DNA from: Pseudomonas sp. TH43
GTDB lineage: Bacteria; Pseudomonadota; Gammaproteobacteria; Pseudomonadales; Pseudomonadaceae
Length of the DNA: 64,000 nt
Direction: 5' to 3'
Assembly (NCBI RefSeq): GCF_016650635.1
Contig: NZ_JAEKFI010000002.1
Span: 186,001-250,000, forward strand
Of this stretch, positions 18,075 through 27,678 are shown piece after piece. The notes under the pieces are model-generated. The model was given only the letters and a program-made list of their open reading frames with translations, searched no databases and was not told the DNA's origin. Numbering within the stretch: position 1 is the stretch's first letter; every line of letters begins with the position of its first letter. The translations under genes and the position numbers were made by a program.

Positions 18075-18962
18075 ATGCCTGCACCGGATCTGAACCTGCT
18101 GATCACCCTCGACGTGTTGCTACGCGAAGGCAGCGTCGCCCGCGCCGCCAAATGCCTGCGGTTGAGCCCTTCGGCCATGAGCCGCGCCCTCGCCCGCTTG
18201 CGCGAGACCACTGGCGATCCACTGCTGGTGCGGGCGGGTCGCTGCCTGGTGCCGACGCCCCGCGCGTTGGCACTGCGTGAACGCGTCAGTCAACTGGTGC
18301 AGGAAGCCGAAGCGGTTTTGCGACCTGCCGAGATACTCGATCCCGGCCAGTTGCGCCGCACGTTCACCTTGCGCAACACCGACGGTTTTGTCGAAACCTT
18401 TGCCGCCGCCCTGCTCGCCCGCATCGCTGAGGAGGCGCCCGGCGTGCGCCTGCGTTTCGTGCAGAAAGCCGACAAGGACAGCACACCGTTGCGCGAAGGC
18501 CGAGTGGATCTGGAGACCGGCGTGGTCGACGACAGCACCGATCCGACGCTGCACAGCCGAATGCTGTTTCAGGATCAGTGGATCGGTGTCGTGCGCGAGG
18601 GGCATCCATTGAGTTCGGGCAAGGTCAGCGCCGAACGCTTTGCTTCAGGCCAGCACATCCTGATCTCACGGCGTGGTCGCAACAGCGGTCCGGTCGACGA
18701 AGCGCTGCTCGCGTCGGGGCTGACGCGGGACATCGTCACCTCATTTGGCGGATTTTCGGCGGCGCTGACGCTGGTCCGCGAATCAGACCTGATCGCCACC
18801 GTCCCGGAGCGCCACACGCGTAAATTGCGCACCGGGCTGCACAGTTTCGCGCTGCCATTCGAGATGCCGCCGATCAGCGTCTCCATGCTCTGGCACCCGC
18901 GCATGGATGCCGACCCGGCGCACCGCTGGTTGCGCGATTGTCTGCGTCAGGTCTGCGCCTAA
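18075..18962 (+). CDS. LysR-family transcriptional regulator
   Basis: A 295-residue LysR regulator with DNA-binding helix-turn-helix in residues 5-40 (LNLLITLDVLLREGSVARAA broken by KCLRLSPSAMSRALARLRE). The effector domain has the LRNTDGFVETF start and VDLETGV motif seen in the NodD/SyrM-like subgroup. It is divergent from the DHA2 efflux pump, the usual arrangement for a pump and its regulator. Its TAA stop overlaps the stop of the convergent hydrolase gene by 4 bp, leaving no room for a terminator between them. Confidence 0.9.
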   Translation: MPAPDLNLLITLDVLLREGSVARAAKCLRLSPSAMSRALARLRETTGDPLLVRAGRCLVPTPRALALRERVSQLVQEAEAVLRPAEILDPGQLRRTFTLRNTDGFVETFAAALLARIAEEAPGVRLRFVQKADKDSTPLREGRVDLETGVVDDSTDPTLHSRMLFQDQWIGVVREGHPLSSGKVSAERFASGQHILISRRGRNSGPVDEALLASGLTRDIVTSFGGFSAALTLVRESDLIATVPERHTRKLRTGLHSFALPFEMPPISVSMLWHPRMDADPAHRWLRDCLRQVCA

Positions 18963-19579
18963 CGCGCATCGCCACCCGCAGGTTTATAGAAGAGGAATTT
19001 CTTCGTCTCAGCGGTTTTGGTGTATTCCCTGGCCCAGCTCGGATGCACGTTGCGGTCATGGAAGTACAGCGCGCCGTGGGTGTGATCCGGTAACTGACGA
19101 TTCAGCGCCTTGCCGGCGATTTCCTTGGCCAAGGCATATTCGGCGTCTTCCTTGACCTGATCCGGCTTGCCATCGCACCACCACGAGAACTGGCAGCTTT
19201 TGGTTTCCGAACCCTGCTTGACCACCTCGCAGACCGTGCCGGGAAACCCGTCGTGGCCGAGGCGGTTCATCACCACATTGGCCACCGCTTCCATTTCCGG
19301 AGTGTCCTTGCCCTTGGCTTCCCAATAGATACTGCGTGCCAGGCACGTAAGCGGATCATCCAGCGGCGCGGCGCCGGCCGGGTCCACCGCTTGCGCTTCG
19401 GTCGGCGTGATCGCTTCGGATTTTGGAGCCGGTGCCGCGCTGACTTTGTCGGCGGCTTTTTCTTCCAGCACCTGGGCTTTCTCTTCGGCCTTGGCCTTGA
19501 TCGGGGCTTGGTCAGTGGCCAGTGCAGCACCTGCCAAGAGGGTTAATACGAGACAACCAGCCAACCATTTAAAACCCAT
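18959..19579 (-). CDS. SleB-type cell wall hydrolase
   Basis: A 206-residue exported protein. A signal peptide (KWLAGCLVLTLLAGAALA) is followed by a proline/alanine/lysine-rich spacer to about residue 75, then a Hydrolase_2 (SleB) domain starting at LARSIYWEAKGKD with the catalytic glutamate in YWEA. SleB domains are lytic transglycosylases or amidases acting on peptidoglycan. ATG 19579 (MGFKWL) was chosen over upstream codons because it gives the signal peptide. The gene is divergent from a CAP-domain protein gene, 199 bp away. Confidence 0.87.
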   Translation of the reverse strand: MGFKWLAGCLVLTLLAGAALATDQAPIKAKAEEKAQVLEEKAADKVSAAPAPKSEAITPTEAQAVDPAGAAPLDDPLTCLARSIYWEAKGKDTPEMEAVANVVMNRLGHDGFPGTVCEVVKQGSETKSCQFSWWCDGKPDQVKEDAEYALAKEIAGKALNRQLPDHTHGALYFHDRNVHPSWAREYTKTAETKKFLFYKPAGGDAR

Positions 19580-19778
19580 GTCAGTTCTTCCGGCAGGGCC
19601 CGAGTCGGGCAACGTGTTACGTGGGGGAGACGCCCGGTTTGCGGGCTCTTCGCAGAGTGTAGACGGCAAATTCCGGCGCATCGTTCCGCAGAAAAAAGCG
19701 CCGAATGAAGAAAAAGACATTGCACCCACCGGGGGCGTTTCGCGCATCATGGGCGCATTCAGCCCAAGGGAGATTTCC

Positions 19779-20630
19779 ATGCGCTTCATGCCATCCATTT
19801 TGCGCGTTGCCGCGCTGTCCGCAGGCCTGGCTTGCGCCGCCTCGGCCATGGCCACCGATGAATCGCAACTGGTCGAGTCGATCAACAGCTACCGCAGCCA
19901 ACCGCAGCGTTGCGGCACGCAGGCCTCCAGCGAATTGCCGCCGCTGTCCGCCGATCCACGGTTGATCCTGCCCGCCAGTGGCGCCGTCGACCTGCAACAA
20001 GCGATGGCGCGCGCCAGCTATCCGATGGTCAACGTGCAGGCGATCACGCTCAACGGCCCGCGCGATGCGGCGTCGGCGATGACGGCCATTCAGGAGAGTT
20101 TCTGTCAGGTGGTGCTGGATCCGCAGTTCGTCGATGTCGGCGTCAGCCGCGCTGATCGCGACTGGCGTATCGTGCTGGCGCGACCGCTGCTGTCGGCCAA
20201 ACTCAGCGATGCGCAAGGCGAAGGTCAGAAACTGCTCGAACAGCTCAACGCCGCGCGCAGCCAGCCTCGGCAATGCGGTGATCAAGCGTTTGCAGCGGCA
20301 GCGCCCTTGGCCTGGAACGCCATGCTGGGCGGCGTAGCCCAGGATCACAGCCGCGACATGGCCAACAAAAACTACTTTGATCACAAGGATCGCGACGGCC
20401 GCACGCCGGGCGACCGCGCCGAGTTGGCCGGTTACAGCGGGCAACTGGTCGGCGAAAACATCGCTGCCGGCCAGGACACCGTGCGCAAGGTGGTCGACGG
20501 CTGGATCGCCAGCCCCGGCCATTGCGCCAATCTGATGAACCCGCAGTACAAGGAACTCGGCGCAGCCTATGCCACCGACCCTAAAAGCGATGCGGGGATC
20601 TATTGGACGGCGATGTTCGGCGCGCAATAA
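19779..20630 (+). CDS. CAP (SCP/PR-1) domain protein with a degenerate first copy
   Basis: A 283-residue exported protein; signal peptide ends near AMA-TDESQ (about residue 25). The C-terminal half (about 150-283) is a CAP domain, with LLEQLNAARSQPRQCG, HSRDMANKNYFDH, GENIAAG and WIASPGHCANLMNP. The N-terminal half begins with the parallel LVESINSYRSQPQRCG but lacks the HSRDMA and GENIA motifs, so it looks like a degenerate duplicate. AAGGGAG lies 6 bp before ATG 19779. CAP proteins in bacteria are extracytoplasmic with mostly unknown targets; the divergent SleB hydrolase hints at an envelope role. Confidence 0.85.
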   Translation: MRFMPSILRVAALSAGLACAASAMATDESQLVESINSYRSQPQRCGTQASSELPPLSADPRLILPASGAVDLQQAMARASYPMVNVQAITLNGPRDAASAMTAIQESFCQVVLDPQFVDVGVSRADRDWRIVLARPLLSAKLSDAQGEGQKLLEQLNAARSQPRQCGDQAFAAAAPLAWNAMLGGVAQDHSRDMANKNYFDHKDRDGRTPGDRAELAGYSGQLVGENIAAGQDTVRKVVDGWIASPGHCANLMNPQYKELGAAYATDPKSDAGIYWTAMFGAQ

Positions 20631-20666
20631 GCGCCATCAACGCCGCTCTTTCACAGGGGCTGATGA

Positions 20667-21722
20667 TCAGTTGGCGACTGGAATCCACGCCGCCCGCGCA
20701 ACATTGGCCGTATCACCAAACGCCGGCAGCTTCTGCGCCAGATCACGGACGTTCTTCACATCCAGATCGAGCAACTGCTGGCGGGTGATCAGCGTCGGCG
20801 GCACCAGCACCTGGTGCCCCGGATTTTCCCCGGCAATCAACATTGCCAGACTGCGCACACTGATTGCCCCGGCGACTTGCGGATTGACTGCCGCCGTCGC
20901 CGCCCAGGCGCTGTCAGGTTCTTTCATGATCTGAATATCAGCGGTGGAAATGTCGGCGCTGTAGATTTTCACTTTGCTCGCCAATCCCGCTTCGTCGACG
21001 GCGATTTTCGCGCCTTTGGCAAACTCGTCGAACGGCGCGAAGATCACGCTGATCCCGGGATTGGCGCGCAGCACGGCGCTGGCCTGATCGGCCACCGAGT
21101 TGGCGATCGGTGGATTCAGCGTGCCAAACCGTGCCTTCTCGACGATCCCCGGATTGGCCTTCTTCACCTGACTCCAGATCTCGTCGCGGCGCTCCATCGG
21201 CGTGAAGCCGCTGATGTACACATAGCCCGCATCAAACTTCGTGCCGTTGTCCTTCACCGCCTGGTCCAGTGCCAGACGCGCCAATGCGTGGTGGTCCTGC
21301 TCCACCTGGGTCACTTGCGCGGTGTTGAGGTCGACATCGAAGGCGACGACTTTGATGCCTTTGGCGATGGCCCGGTCAATCGGCCCCTTGAGGGTTTCTG
21401 CCAGGCCTAGCTGCACGATGATGCCGTCCACGCCCAGATCAATCGCCTGATCGATCATCTCGCCCTGACTCGCGGCCTGCTGCCGCGCATCGAACACACG
21501 CAGATTGGCGCCCAGCGCTTCGGTCTGTTTCTCCACGCCGCGCAAATACGCTTCCGGGAAATCCCCGGAAAACAGATACCCCACCAACGCAATCTGCACC
21601 TGACCTTTATCGAAGGGTGCAGGCGCGCCGGGTAATGCCTTGGCCTGCGCGTTCAACGCCAGCGTCGACAGCAACGCTGTGGCGAGGCAATGGCGGGCGA
21701 ATTGTTTGATTGAACCGTGCAT
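20667..21722 (-). CDS. Ribose-type ABC transporter substrate-binding protein
   Basis: A 351-residue periplasmic binding protein of the sugar (RbsB-like, Peripla_BP_4) class with a signal peptide ending near NAQA-KALPG. Sugar-binder features are ARQQAASQGEMIDQAIDLG, GVDGIIVQLG and VVAFDVDLN. It is the last gene of a seven-gene minus-strand operon, 24 bp after the ribose-type permease. Together with that permease and the double ATPase it forms a complete sugar-class importer. The operon context (methionine-type importer and an oxygenase) suggests the ligand may not be a plain sugar. Confidence 0.88.
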   Translation of the reverse strand: MHGSIKQFARHCLATALLSTLALNAQAKALPGAPAPFDKGQVQIALVGYLFSGDFPEAYLRGVEKQTEALGANLRVFDARQQAASQGEMIDQAIDLGVDGIIVQLGLAETLKGPIDRAIAKGIKVVAFDVDLNTAQVTQVEQDHHALARLALDQAVKDNGTKFDAGYVYISGFTPMERRDEIWSQVKKANPGIVEKARFGTLNPPIANSVADQASAVLRANPGISVIFAPFDEFAKGAKIAVDEAGLASKVKIYSADISTADIQIMKEPDSAWAATAAVNPQVAGAISVRSLAMLIAGENPGHQVLVPPTLITRQQLLDLDVKNVRDLAQKLPAFGDTANVARAAWIPVAN

Positions 21723-21746
21723 ACAACTTCCTTGACTGAAAGCGGC

Positions 21747-22772
21747 TCAACGCGCCCGATGCGCGAGGCCGAAGGTGAACATCAGGGCCAGCACCAACAC
21801 CAGTCCCTTGACGAAATCCTGTGCGTAGTACGGCGCGTTGAGCATGGTCAGACCATTCAACAACGCAGCCACCAACAGCGCCCCGACCAGCGTGCCGAAC
21901 GCATTGGGCTTCTTCGCACCGAGCACGGCAAAACCGATCAGCGCGGCGCCGAGTGCGTCCAGCACCAGACCGTTACCCGAACTGACATCGCCACGCCCCA
22001 GCCGCGCCGCGAGCAACAGGCCGCCCAACGACGCCAACAGCGACGACAACACATAAGCCAGCAGCTTGAAGCGCTGCACGGGCGCACCGGCCAATAGCGC
22101 GGCCTGCTCATTGCCGCCAATGGCATAGAACAAACGACCGATGCGCGTGCGCTCCAGAAACAGCCATACCGCCAGCGCGACCACAGCGGTGATCAACACC
22201 GGAATCGGCACGACGTCCCACAACCGTCCACGCCCCAACGCGAGAAATGCCGCACTGAATGTGCCCTCGGTTTCCACGCCGCTGGGCAACGTCATGCCCA
22301 CCGCAATCGAGCGCCCGCCCGTGGGAATCAGTTGCACACCGATCACCAGAAACATGCTGCCCAGCGTCGCCAGAATGTCCGGCACCCGCAATTTGACGAT
22401 CAGCCAACCGTTGAGCAGCCCGACCAAGGCACCGCCCGCAAGGCTGATCAACACCGCCGGCACCGCGCCCCAGCCGAGCACCACCATCACGTAGCTGGCG
22501 ATCATCAGGCTCATCGCTGCCACTGCGCCGATGGACAGGTCGAGGCCGCCGACCGCCATGGTCAACGTCACGCCCAGCGCCAGCAGCGCAACGATCGACA
22601 CCGACTGGAGCACGCTGAACAGATTACCGACACGTAGGAACGCCGGTTCGGCAACGCTGAAAAACACCACGATCAGCGCCAGCAGCCACAACAGGCCATA
22701 ACGGATCAACGCCTGCAGCAGGCGCTCGGCGGGTGCCGGGGTGGTCGATAACAGGGAACTTGAATCAGGCAC
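21747..22772 (-). CDS. Ribose-type ABC transporter permease
   Basis: A 341-residue RbsC-like inner-membrane permease. Family features are VTLTMAVGGLDLSIGAVAA, GGALVGLLNGWLI and the cytoplasmic coupling region RTRIGRLFYAIGGNEQAA. I chose GTG 22772 because AAGGAG lies 8 bp upstream; ATG codons at 22796 and 22811 lie further inside the ATPase gene and lack a site. With this start the gene overlaps the ATPase stop by 8 bp, implying translational coupling. Confidence 0.85.
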   Translation of the reverse strand: MPDSSSLLSTTPAPAERLLQALIRYGLLWLLALIVVFFSVAEPAFLRVGNLFSVLQSVSIVALLALGVTLTMAVGGLDLSIGAVAAMSLMIASYVMVVLGWGAVPAVLISLAGGALVGLLNGWLIVKLRVPDILATLGSMFLVIGVQLIPTGGRSIAVGMTLPSGVETEGTFSAAFLALGRGRLWDVVPIPVLITAVVALAVWLFLERTRIGRLFYAIGGNEQAALLAGAPVQRFKLLAYVLSSLLASLGGLLLAARLGRGDVSSGNGLVLDALGAALIGFAVLGAKKPNAFGTLVGALLVAALLNGLTMLNAPYYAQDFVKGLVLVLALMFTFGLAHRAR

Positions 22773-24321
22773 TCGCTCTGCTCCTTGAGGTGGCATGAAG
22801 GGGATTTTCAATGACGTCGGTGCCGGCCAGGGCGGCGACCAGATCGGCGCGGCTGAGTGCGGCGCGCGGGTACTCGGCGACCACCGCGTGATCGCGTACC
22901 AGCAGAATGCGGTCGGCGATTTCCAGGGCTTCGTCGGCGTCGGCGCAAATCACCAGAGTCGCTCGACCCTGGGCACTGTCGCGCAGCAGTTGGCCGATCT
23001 CCCGGCGGGCGCGGACGTCGACACCCTGAAACGGCTCGTCGAGGATCAGCACCCGCCCATCGCCAAGCAGCCAGCGGCCGAGCACGACTTTCTGCTGATT
23101 GCCGCCGGACAACGCCGCCATCGGCACATCAATGCCAGCGGTCTTGATCCCCAACGCTGCGACTTGCGCCTCGACCGCCGCCGCTTCGGCGCGATTGCGG
23201 ATAAACCCACCGCGCGTGAAGCGTTGCAGAAACGGCAAGGTCAACGTGCGACGCAGGGAAAAATCCGCCACCAGCGACTGACTGGCGCGATCCTCGGCGG
23301 CGAAAAACACGCCGCTGCGAATCGCCTCGCGGGGCGAACCGGCCAGCCAGTCATTGCCGTCCAGTTGCAAGGTTCCGCCAGCGGCGGTGCGCAAGCCGAA
23401 CAACACCTCGGCGATTTCGCTTTTCCCGGCGCCGAGCAACCCGGTCAGCACCACCACTTCGTTTTCGTGCAGGCTCAGATCGAAGGTTTTTGACCCGGGC
23501 AGGACTTTCATTGCGCTGAGCTTGAGCACTTCGTGCCCGGCCACACGCGGGACGTAGACATGTTCGGCCAGCGCCTGCCCGAGCATCGCCTGCACGGCCT
23601 CGGGTAATTGCCGCGAGGTGAACTCCCCGGCCAATCGTCCGTCACGCAACACAATCGCGCGATCCGCGACCCGTTGCAGATCCGAGAGCCGATGGGAGAT
23701 GTACAGAATCGCCACGCCACGGCTGCGCAAGGTATCGATCAAGCCAAATAATCGCTGCGCTTCGGCATCCGACAGCGCCGCCGTCGGCTCATCGAGAATC
23801 AACAGGCGCGGCTGCAAAGCGAACGCGCGAGCGAGCACGACCAATTGCCGTTCGGCCTGACCGAGAAGCTCGATGGGTTGCTCCAGCGGCAAGGTCAGGC
23901 CAAGCCCGGCAGCAATCTGCGCGGCACGTTCCAGCAGACGTTTGCGATTGAGCCAGAAGTCGGCATCAGGCCGGCACAGTTCATCGAGCAGCAGGTTTTC
24001 CGCGACGCTCAATCCCGGCGCGATGCCTTCGTTGATCTGCTGATGCACCGCAACAATGCCGAGCCGTCGCGCCGACAGCGGCGAACTGAAATGTTGCGAC
24101 TGAGCATCGATGCTGATCGCGCCGCCATCAGCACTCTGGCTTCCGGCCAGAATCTTCACCAGGGTCGACTTGCCCGCGCCATTGGCGCCAAGCAACGCCA
24201 CCACTTCAGCGGGATAAATGTCCAGGCTGACCCGGTCCAGCGCCCGGTTCGAGCCAAACAACTTGCTCAACTCACGTACACGAATCAGCGGCTCACGGGC
24301 CACGGCGACAGGCGCACTCAT
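22765..24321 (-). CDS. Ribose-type ABC transporter ATP-binding protein (two ABC domains)
   Basis: A 518-residue RbsA-like ATPase with tandem nucleotide-binding domains. The first has Walker A GANGAGKST and Walker B LLILDEPTAAL but a poor signature (LLGQAERQL in place of LSGGQ). The second has the usual degenerate Walker A GLLGAGKSE, a good signature LSGGNQQKV and Walker B LILDEPFQGVD. That pattern is normal for sugar-class CUT2 ATPases. It starts 8 bp after the methionine-type permease stop and overlaps the next permease. Confidence 0.9.
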   Translation of the reverse strand: MSAPVAVAREPLIRVRELSKLFGSNRALDRVSLDIYPAEVVALLGANGAGKSTLVKILAGSQSADGGAISIDAQSQHFSSPLSARRLGIVAVHQQINEGIAPGLSVAENLLLDELCRPDADFWLNRKRLLERAAQIAAGLGLTLPLEQPIELLGQAERQLVVLARAFALQPRLLILDEPTAALSDAEAQRLFGLIDTLRSRGVAILYISHRLSDLQRVADRAIVLRDGRLAGEFTSRQLPEAVQAMLGQALAEHVYVPRVAGHEVLKLSAMKVLPGSKTFDLSLHENEVVVLTGLLGAGKSEIAEVLFGLRTAAGGTLQLDGNDWLAGSPREAIRSGVFFAAEDRASQSLVADFSLRRTLTLPFLQRFTRGGFIRNRAEAAAVEAQVAALGIKTAGIDVPMAALSGGNQQKVVLGRWLLGDGRVLILDEPFQGVDVRARREIGQLLRDSAQGRATLVICADADEALEIADRILLVRDHAVVAEYPRAALSRADLVAALAGTDVIENPLHATSRSRASA

Positions 24322-24329
24322 AAAATTCC

Positions 24330-25001
24330 TTAACGTCGATGAGCCAGCGAACGCACCAGCCGATCGCCCAGGCTCTGCACGCCCTGAACGAGAATGACCA
24401 ACACCACCACGGTGGCGACCATCACTTCATTGTTGAAGCGCTGATAGCCGTAACGGATCGCCAGATCACCCAAACCGCCGCCACCGATGACCCCGGCCAT
24501 CGAGGAAAAACCGATCAGCATCACCAGCGTCAGCGTGATCCCCGCCAGCAATGCCGGCAGCGCTTCGGGCAGCAGCACTTTGAAAATCACGTGGCGAATG
24601 TCACCGCCCATGGCGAGGATCGCTTCGATACGGCCCTTGTCGACTTCGTCCAAAGCGTTCTCGACGATACGGGCGAAGAACGGAAACGCGCCGATGGTGA
24701 TCGGTACCACGGCGGCGGTGCTGCCCAGCGTCGTGCCGACCACCAGCCGGGTCAGCGGAATCAGAGCAATCAGCATGACCACGAACGGCAACGAACGGCC
24801 GAGGTTGACCACGCTGCTCAGCGCCGCGTTGAAGCGCGGCATCGGGTACAGCCCGGTGCGGCGGCTGATGAACAGCAACACGCCCAGCGGCAGGCCGATC
24901 AATAGCGTGAACAACCCGGCGAGCAAGACCATGTACAGGGTTTCACCGGTGGCGTTGAACACCAGTTGGAGGATTTCATTCCAGTCGATGCTGCGGTTCA
25001 T
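24330..25001 (-). CDS. Methionine-type ABC transporter permease (MetI-like)
   Basis: A 223-residue permease with five or so helices and the MetI-family coupling loop, [21 protein letters not shown] broken here only by the helix boundary, followed by [12 protein letters not shown]. The family imports D/L-methionine or related compounds. Its ATG overlaps the TGA of the MetN-like gene by 4 bp (ATGA), a strong sign of co-translation. Confidence 0.88.
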   Translation of the reverse strand: MNRSIDWNEILQLVFNATGETLYMVLLAGLFTLLIGLPLGVLLFISRRTGLYPMPRFNAALSSVVNLGRSLPFVVMLIALIPLTRLVVGTTLGSTAAVVPITIGAFPFFARIVENALDEVDKGRIEAILAMGGDIRHVIFKVLLPEALPALLAGITLTLVMLIGFSSMAGVIGGGGLGDLAIRYGYQRFNNEVMVATVVVLVILVQGVQSLGDRLVRSLAHRR

Positions 25002-25798
25002 GAGTGCGCCGCCCTTACGCCGTATTGCTTGAGAAAGCTCAGCCCCGGCGAGTCATGGCCTAGGGGCAATCCGCAGGCAGGACGCAGCGAGCTGCCGAGC
25101 GGGGATTGCGCATCAGCCAACAGCCGAGGCACTGGCCCGGACTCGACCAGGCGTCCATTGGCCATGAACACTGCGTGATCGCAGATCGATTTGACCACGT
25201 CCAGTTCGTGGGTGATCAGCACGATGGTCAGGCCCAGTTGGCGGTTGATGTCGCGCAGCAGTTCAAGGATCGACGCGGTGGTTTCCGGGTCGAGGGCGCT
25301 GGTGGCTTCGTCCGACAGCAGATACGCCGGCTCCGCCGCCAAGGCTCGGGCGATGCCGACCCGCTGCTTCTGGCCTCCGGACAATTGCGAAGGAAAGGCT
25401 TGCGCCTTGTCGCTCAAGCCGACCAGTTCCAGCAGCTCGCGAACCCGCACGTGTCGCCACGGTTTGCCGACGTTGGCAATCTCCAGCGGCACGGCGATGT
25501 TGTCGAAGACGTTGCGCGAATGCAGCAGATTGAAACCCTGGAAGATCATGCCGATGCGCTGGCGTTGTCGGCGCAGGTCGCTGTCGGACAGGGTCAGCAG
25601 ATCGACACCATCAATCAGAATCCTTCCGCTGTCCGGTCGTTCGAGCAGGTTGAGGCAACGCAGCAGCGTCGATTTACCCGCCCCGCTACGCCCGAGAATC
25701 CCGTACACCGCACCGTCGGGAATGCTCAGCGACACTTGATCCAGCGCCGGTGCCGACGCTGAGGGATAGGTCTTGCTCAACTGCTCGACGATGATCAT
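24998..25798 (-). CDS. Methionine-type ABC transporter ATP-binding protein (short, MetN-like)
   Basis: A 266-residue ATPase with Walker [11 protein letters not shown]-loop MIFQGFNLL, signature [15 protein letters not shown] and Walker [13 protein letters not shown], the variant Walker B typical of MetN. E. coli MetN is about 343 residues; this protein stops shortly after the ABC domain and lacks the C-terminal NIL domain that binds methionine and inhibits transport. The start overlaps the MetQ-like stop by 4 bp (ATGA). Loss of NIL suggests the importer is not feedback-controlled by methionine or carries a different ligand. Confidence 0.88.
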   Translation of the reverse strand: MIIVEQLSKTYPSASAPALDQVSLSIPDGAVYGILGRSGAGKSTLLRCLNLLERPDSGRILIDGVDLLTLSDSDLRRQRQRIGMIFQGFNLLHSRNVFDNIAVPLEIANVGKPWRHVRVRELLELVGLSDKAQAFPSQLSGGQKQRVGIARALAAEPAYLLSDEATSALDPETTASILELLRDINRQLGLTIVLITHELDVVKSICDHAVFMANGRLVESGPVPRLLADAQSPLGSSLRPACGLPLGHDSPGLSFLKQYGVRAAHS

Positions 25799-26604
25799 GG
25801 CTTGCCGCCCGCCACCGGGATCACCGAACCGGCAAAGTGCTCGGTGATGTACTTGGCGACTTCCGGCGAGGTCAGGTCTTTGGCCAATTGCGCAATGCGT
25901 GGATCGTTCTGCAGTTTCGGTGTGGTCACCAGAATGTTCGCGTAGGGATTGTGCTCGGCCTTTTCCAGGCCCAGCGCGTCCTTGGCCGGCACCAGTCCGG
26001 CGTCCAGCGCATAGTTGCCGTTGATCACCGCCAGATCGACGTCGTCCAGCGAGCGTGGAATCTGCGGTGATTCGATTTCGAGAATTTTCAGCTGTTTCGG
26101 GTTTTCGGCGATGTCCTTGGGCGTTGCCTGATCGGCAGCCGGATCGTTGAAGCCGGGTTTGAGTTTGATCAGGCCGTTGTCCTGTAACAGGTACAGCGCG
26201 CGGCTCAGATTTGTGACGTTATTGGGCACGGCGATGGTGCCTTTAACCGGCACGTCGGCGAAGCTTTTGTGACGGTGCGAGTAGATGCCCAAGGGCTCGA
26301 TGTGCACCGTGGCGGCCACTGCAAGTTTTTCACCGAGGGCCTGTTCCTGGGATTTCAGGTACGGCAGATGCTGGAAGTAATTGGCATCGACATCGCCATG
26401 CACCAACAGCTCGTTGGAGTTCACGCCGTTGGGGATTTCAATGACCTTGAGGTTGAGTTGCGGATCAATTTTCTGGATGTACGCGAGGATCTGCGCGTGG
26501 GGCACCGGATCGGCCGCAACACGCAGCGGTTCCAGCGCTTGAGCACCGAACGAAGTCACCAGTGCGCCGAGGACGGCCAGGGTCAAACCTGCTTTTTTCA
26601 ACAT
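25795..26604 (-). CDS. Methionine-type ABC transporter substrate-binding protein (MetQ/NlpA family)
   Basis: A 269-residue periplasmic binder of the NlpA/MetQ class: [28 protein letters not shown] and [18 protein letters not shown] are all family segments. Its signal peptide ends AQA-LEPLR and has no lipobox cysteine, unlike E. coli MetQ, so it is probably soluble in the periplasm. ATG 26604 is chosen because AAGGA lies 8 bp upstream. It follows the oxygenase gene by 27 bp and overlaps the MetN-like start. Confidence 0.88.
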   Translation of the reverse strand: MLKKAGLTLAVLGALVTSFGAQALEPLRVAADPVPHAQILAYIQKIDPQLNLKVIEIPNGVNSNELLVHGDVDANYFQHLPYLKSQEQALGEKLAVAATVHIEPLGIYSHRHKSFADVPVKGTIAVPNNVTNLSRALYLLQDNGLIKLKPGFNDPAADQATPKDIAENPKQLKILEIESPQIPRSLDDVDLAVINGNYALDAGLVPAKDALGLEKAEHNPYANILVTTPKLQNDPRIAQLAKDLTSPEVAKYITEHFAGSVIPVAGGKP

Positions 26605-26631
26605 AACGAATGTCCTTGAGCGAGTGATCAA

Positions 26632-27678
26632 TCAGGCGGTTTTGCGCGCAGGGGCTGGCGGCAATAGCGCATCGGCATAGAAACGCTGGGCGACATCAGG
26701 ATGTGAGCGCAAACGACCCTTGAGGTAGTTCCAGCCAACATCGCGAAACAATGGATTCAGCGGATCACTTGCCGGCCCGCGTGCCTCACGCAACAGCGCG
26801 GTGGGCAATGGGTAAAGCGGCACCGTGGCATCGAGTTGTGCACCGAGGAAGAAGGCGATGGACAGGCGCTCGCTGCCGTCGGGTGGTGAAACCACGCGAT
26901 GCACCGTGGCGCGCAGATAACCGTTGGTGGCCAGTTCAAGCAATTCGCCAATGTTCACCACCAAGGTGTTTTCGCGGGGCAATGCGTCGATCCAGCGGCC
27001 CTCTTCGATTTCGACTTGCAGGCCAGCCTGTTGGTCTTGCAGCAGGAAGCTGAGGAAACCGGAATCTTTGTGCGCACCGACGCCTTGATGGCTGGCCTCG
27101 CTCGCCTGGCCGGGATAGCGCATCAACTTGATGTGTTCGTTGGGTTTGTCGCCGTAGAGCTGATCAAAAGCGTCTGCTCTTAGCGATAGCGCCTGAGCGA
27201 ACGCCCGCAGCAGGCGCAACGACATGCGCGTCATCGCTTGTTGCCATTCGAGCAGCAGCGGTTTCAGTTCTGGCAATGCCGCCGGCCATTGGTTGGGGCC
27301 TTGCAGCCGAGCCCACAATGGGCTGTCCGGGTCTGAGGGCAGGACCTCGCGTTCCGCGCCCAGATCAAACTGCTCACGCTGATCGGGCTGACCGCGAGTG
27401 ATCTCCGAGGCGGCGCGGTTGTAGCCGCGAAAGTGCGCTGAGTTGATCATGCCGACAGCGGTTTTCTCGCTGTCGGGCAAGGCGAAGAATTGCCGGGCGT
27501 GAGCCTGCACCTGCTGGAGCAAGGCACTGTCGATGCCATGGCCGGTGAGATAGAAGAACCCGACATCGCGGGCGGCGTGGCGCAGGCTTTCAAGAAACTC
27601 GTAACGCTGTGGCGCAGTGCCTTCGAACAGCGAAAGGTCGAGCGTCGGTAATGCGGTGATGTCGAGGGTATGCGGCAT
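26632..27678 (-). CDS. 2-oxoglutarate/Fe(II)-dependent oxygenase, isopenicillin N synthase family
   Basis: A 348-residue mononuclear iron oxygenase. The N-terminal DIOX_N segment has AARDVGFFYLTGHGI. Iron ligands are H203 and D205 (GAHKDSGF) and H260 (ATVHRVVSP); the 2-oxoglutarate-binding R271-x-S273 is in SERLSIAFF. It is the first gene of the seven-gene minus-strand operon. Bacterial relatives often sit beside ABC importers and act on imported small molecules, for example oxidative release of a sulfur or nitrogen group; here the substrate is unknown but presumably enters through one of the two downstream transporters. Confidence 0.88.
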   Translation of the reverse strand: MPHTLDITALPTLDLSLFEGTAPQRYEFLESLRHAARDVGFFYLTGHGIDSALLQQVQAHARQFFALPDSEKTAVGMINSAHFRGYNRAASEITRGQPDQREQFDLGAEREVLPSDPDSPLWARLQGPNQWPAALPELKPLLLEWQQAMTRMSLRLLRAFAQALSLRADAFDQLYGDKPNEHIKLMRYPGQASEASHQGVGAHKDSGFLSFLLQDQQAGLQVEIEEGRWIDALPRENTLVVNIGELLELATNGYLRATVHRVVSPPDGSERLSIAFFLGAQLDATVPLYPLPTALLREARGPASDPLNPLFRDVGWNYLKGRLRSHPDVAQRFYADALLPPAPARKTA

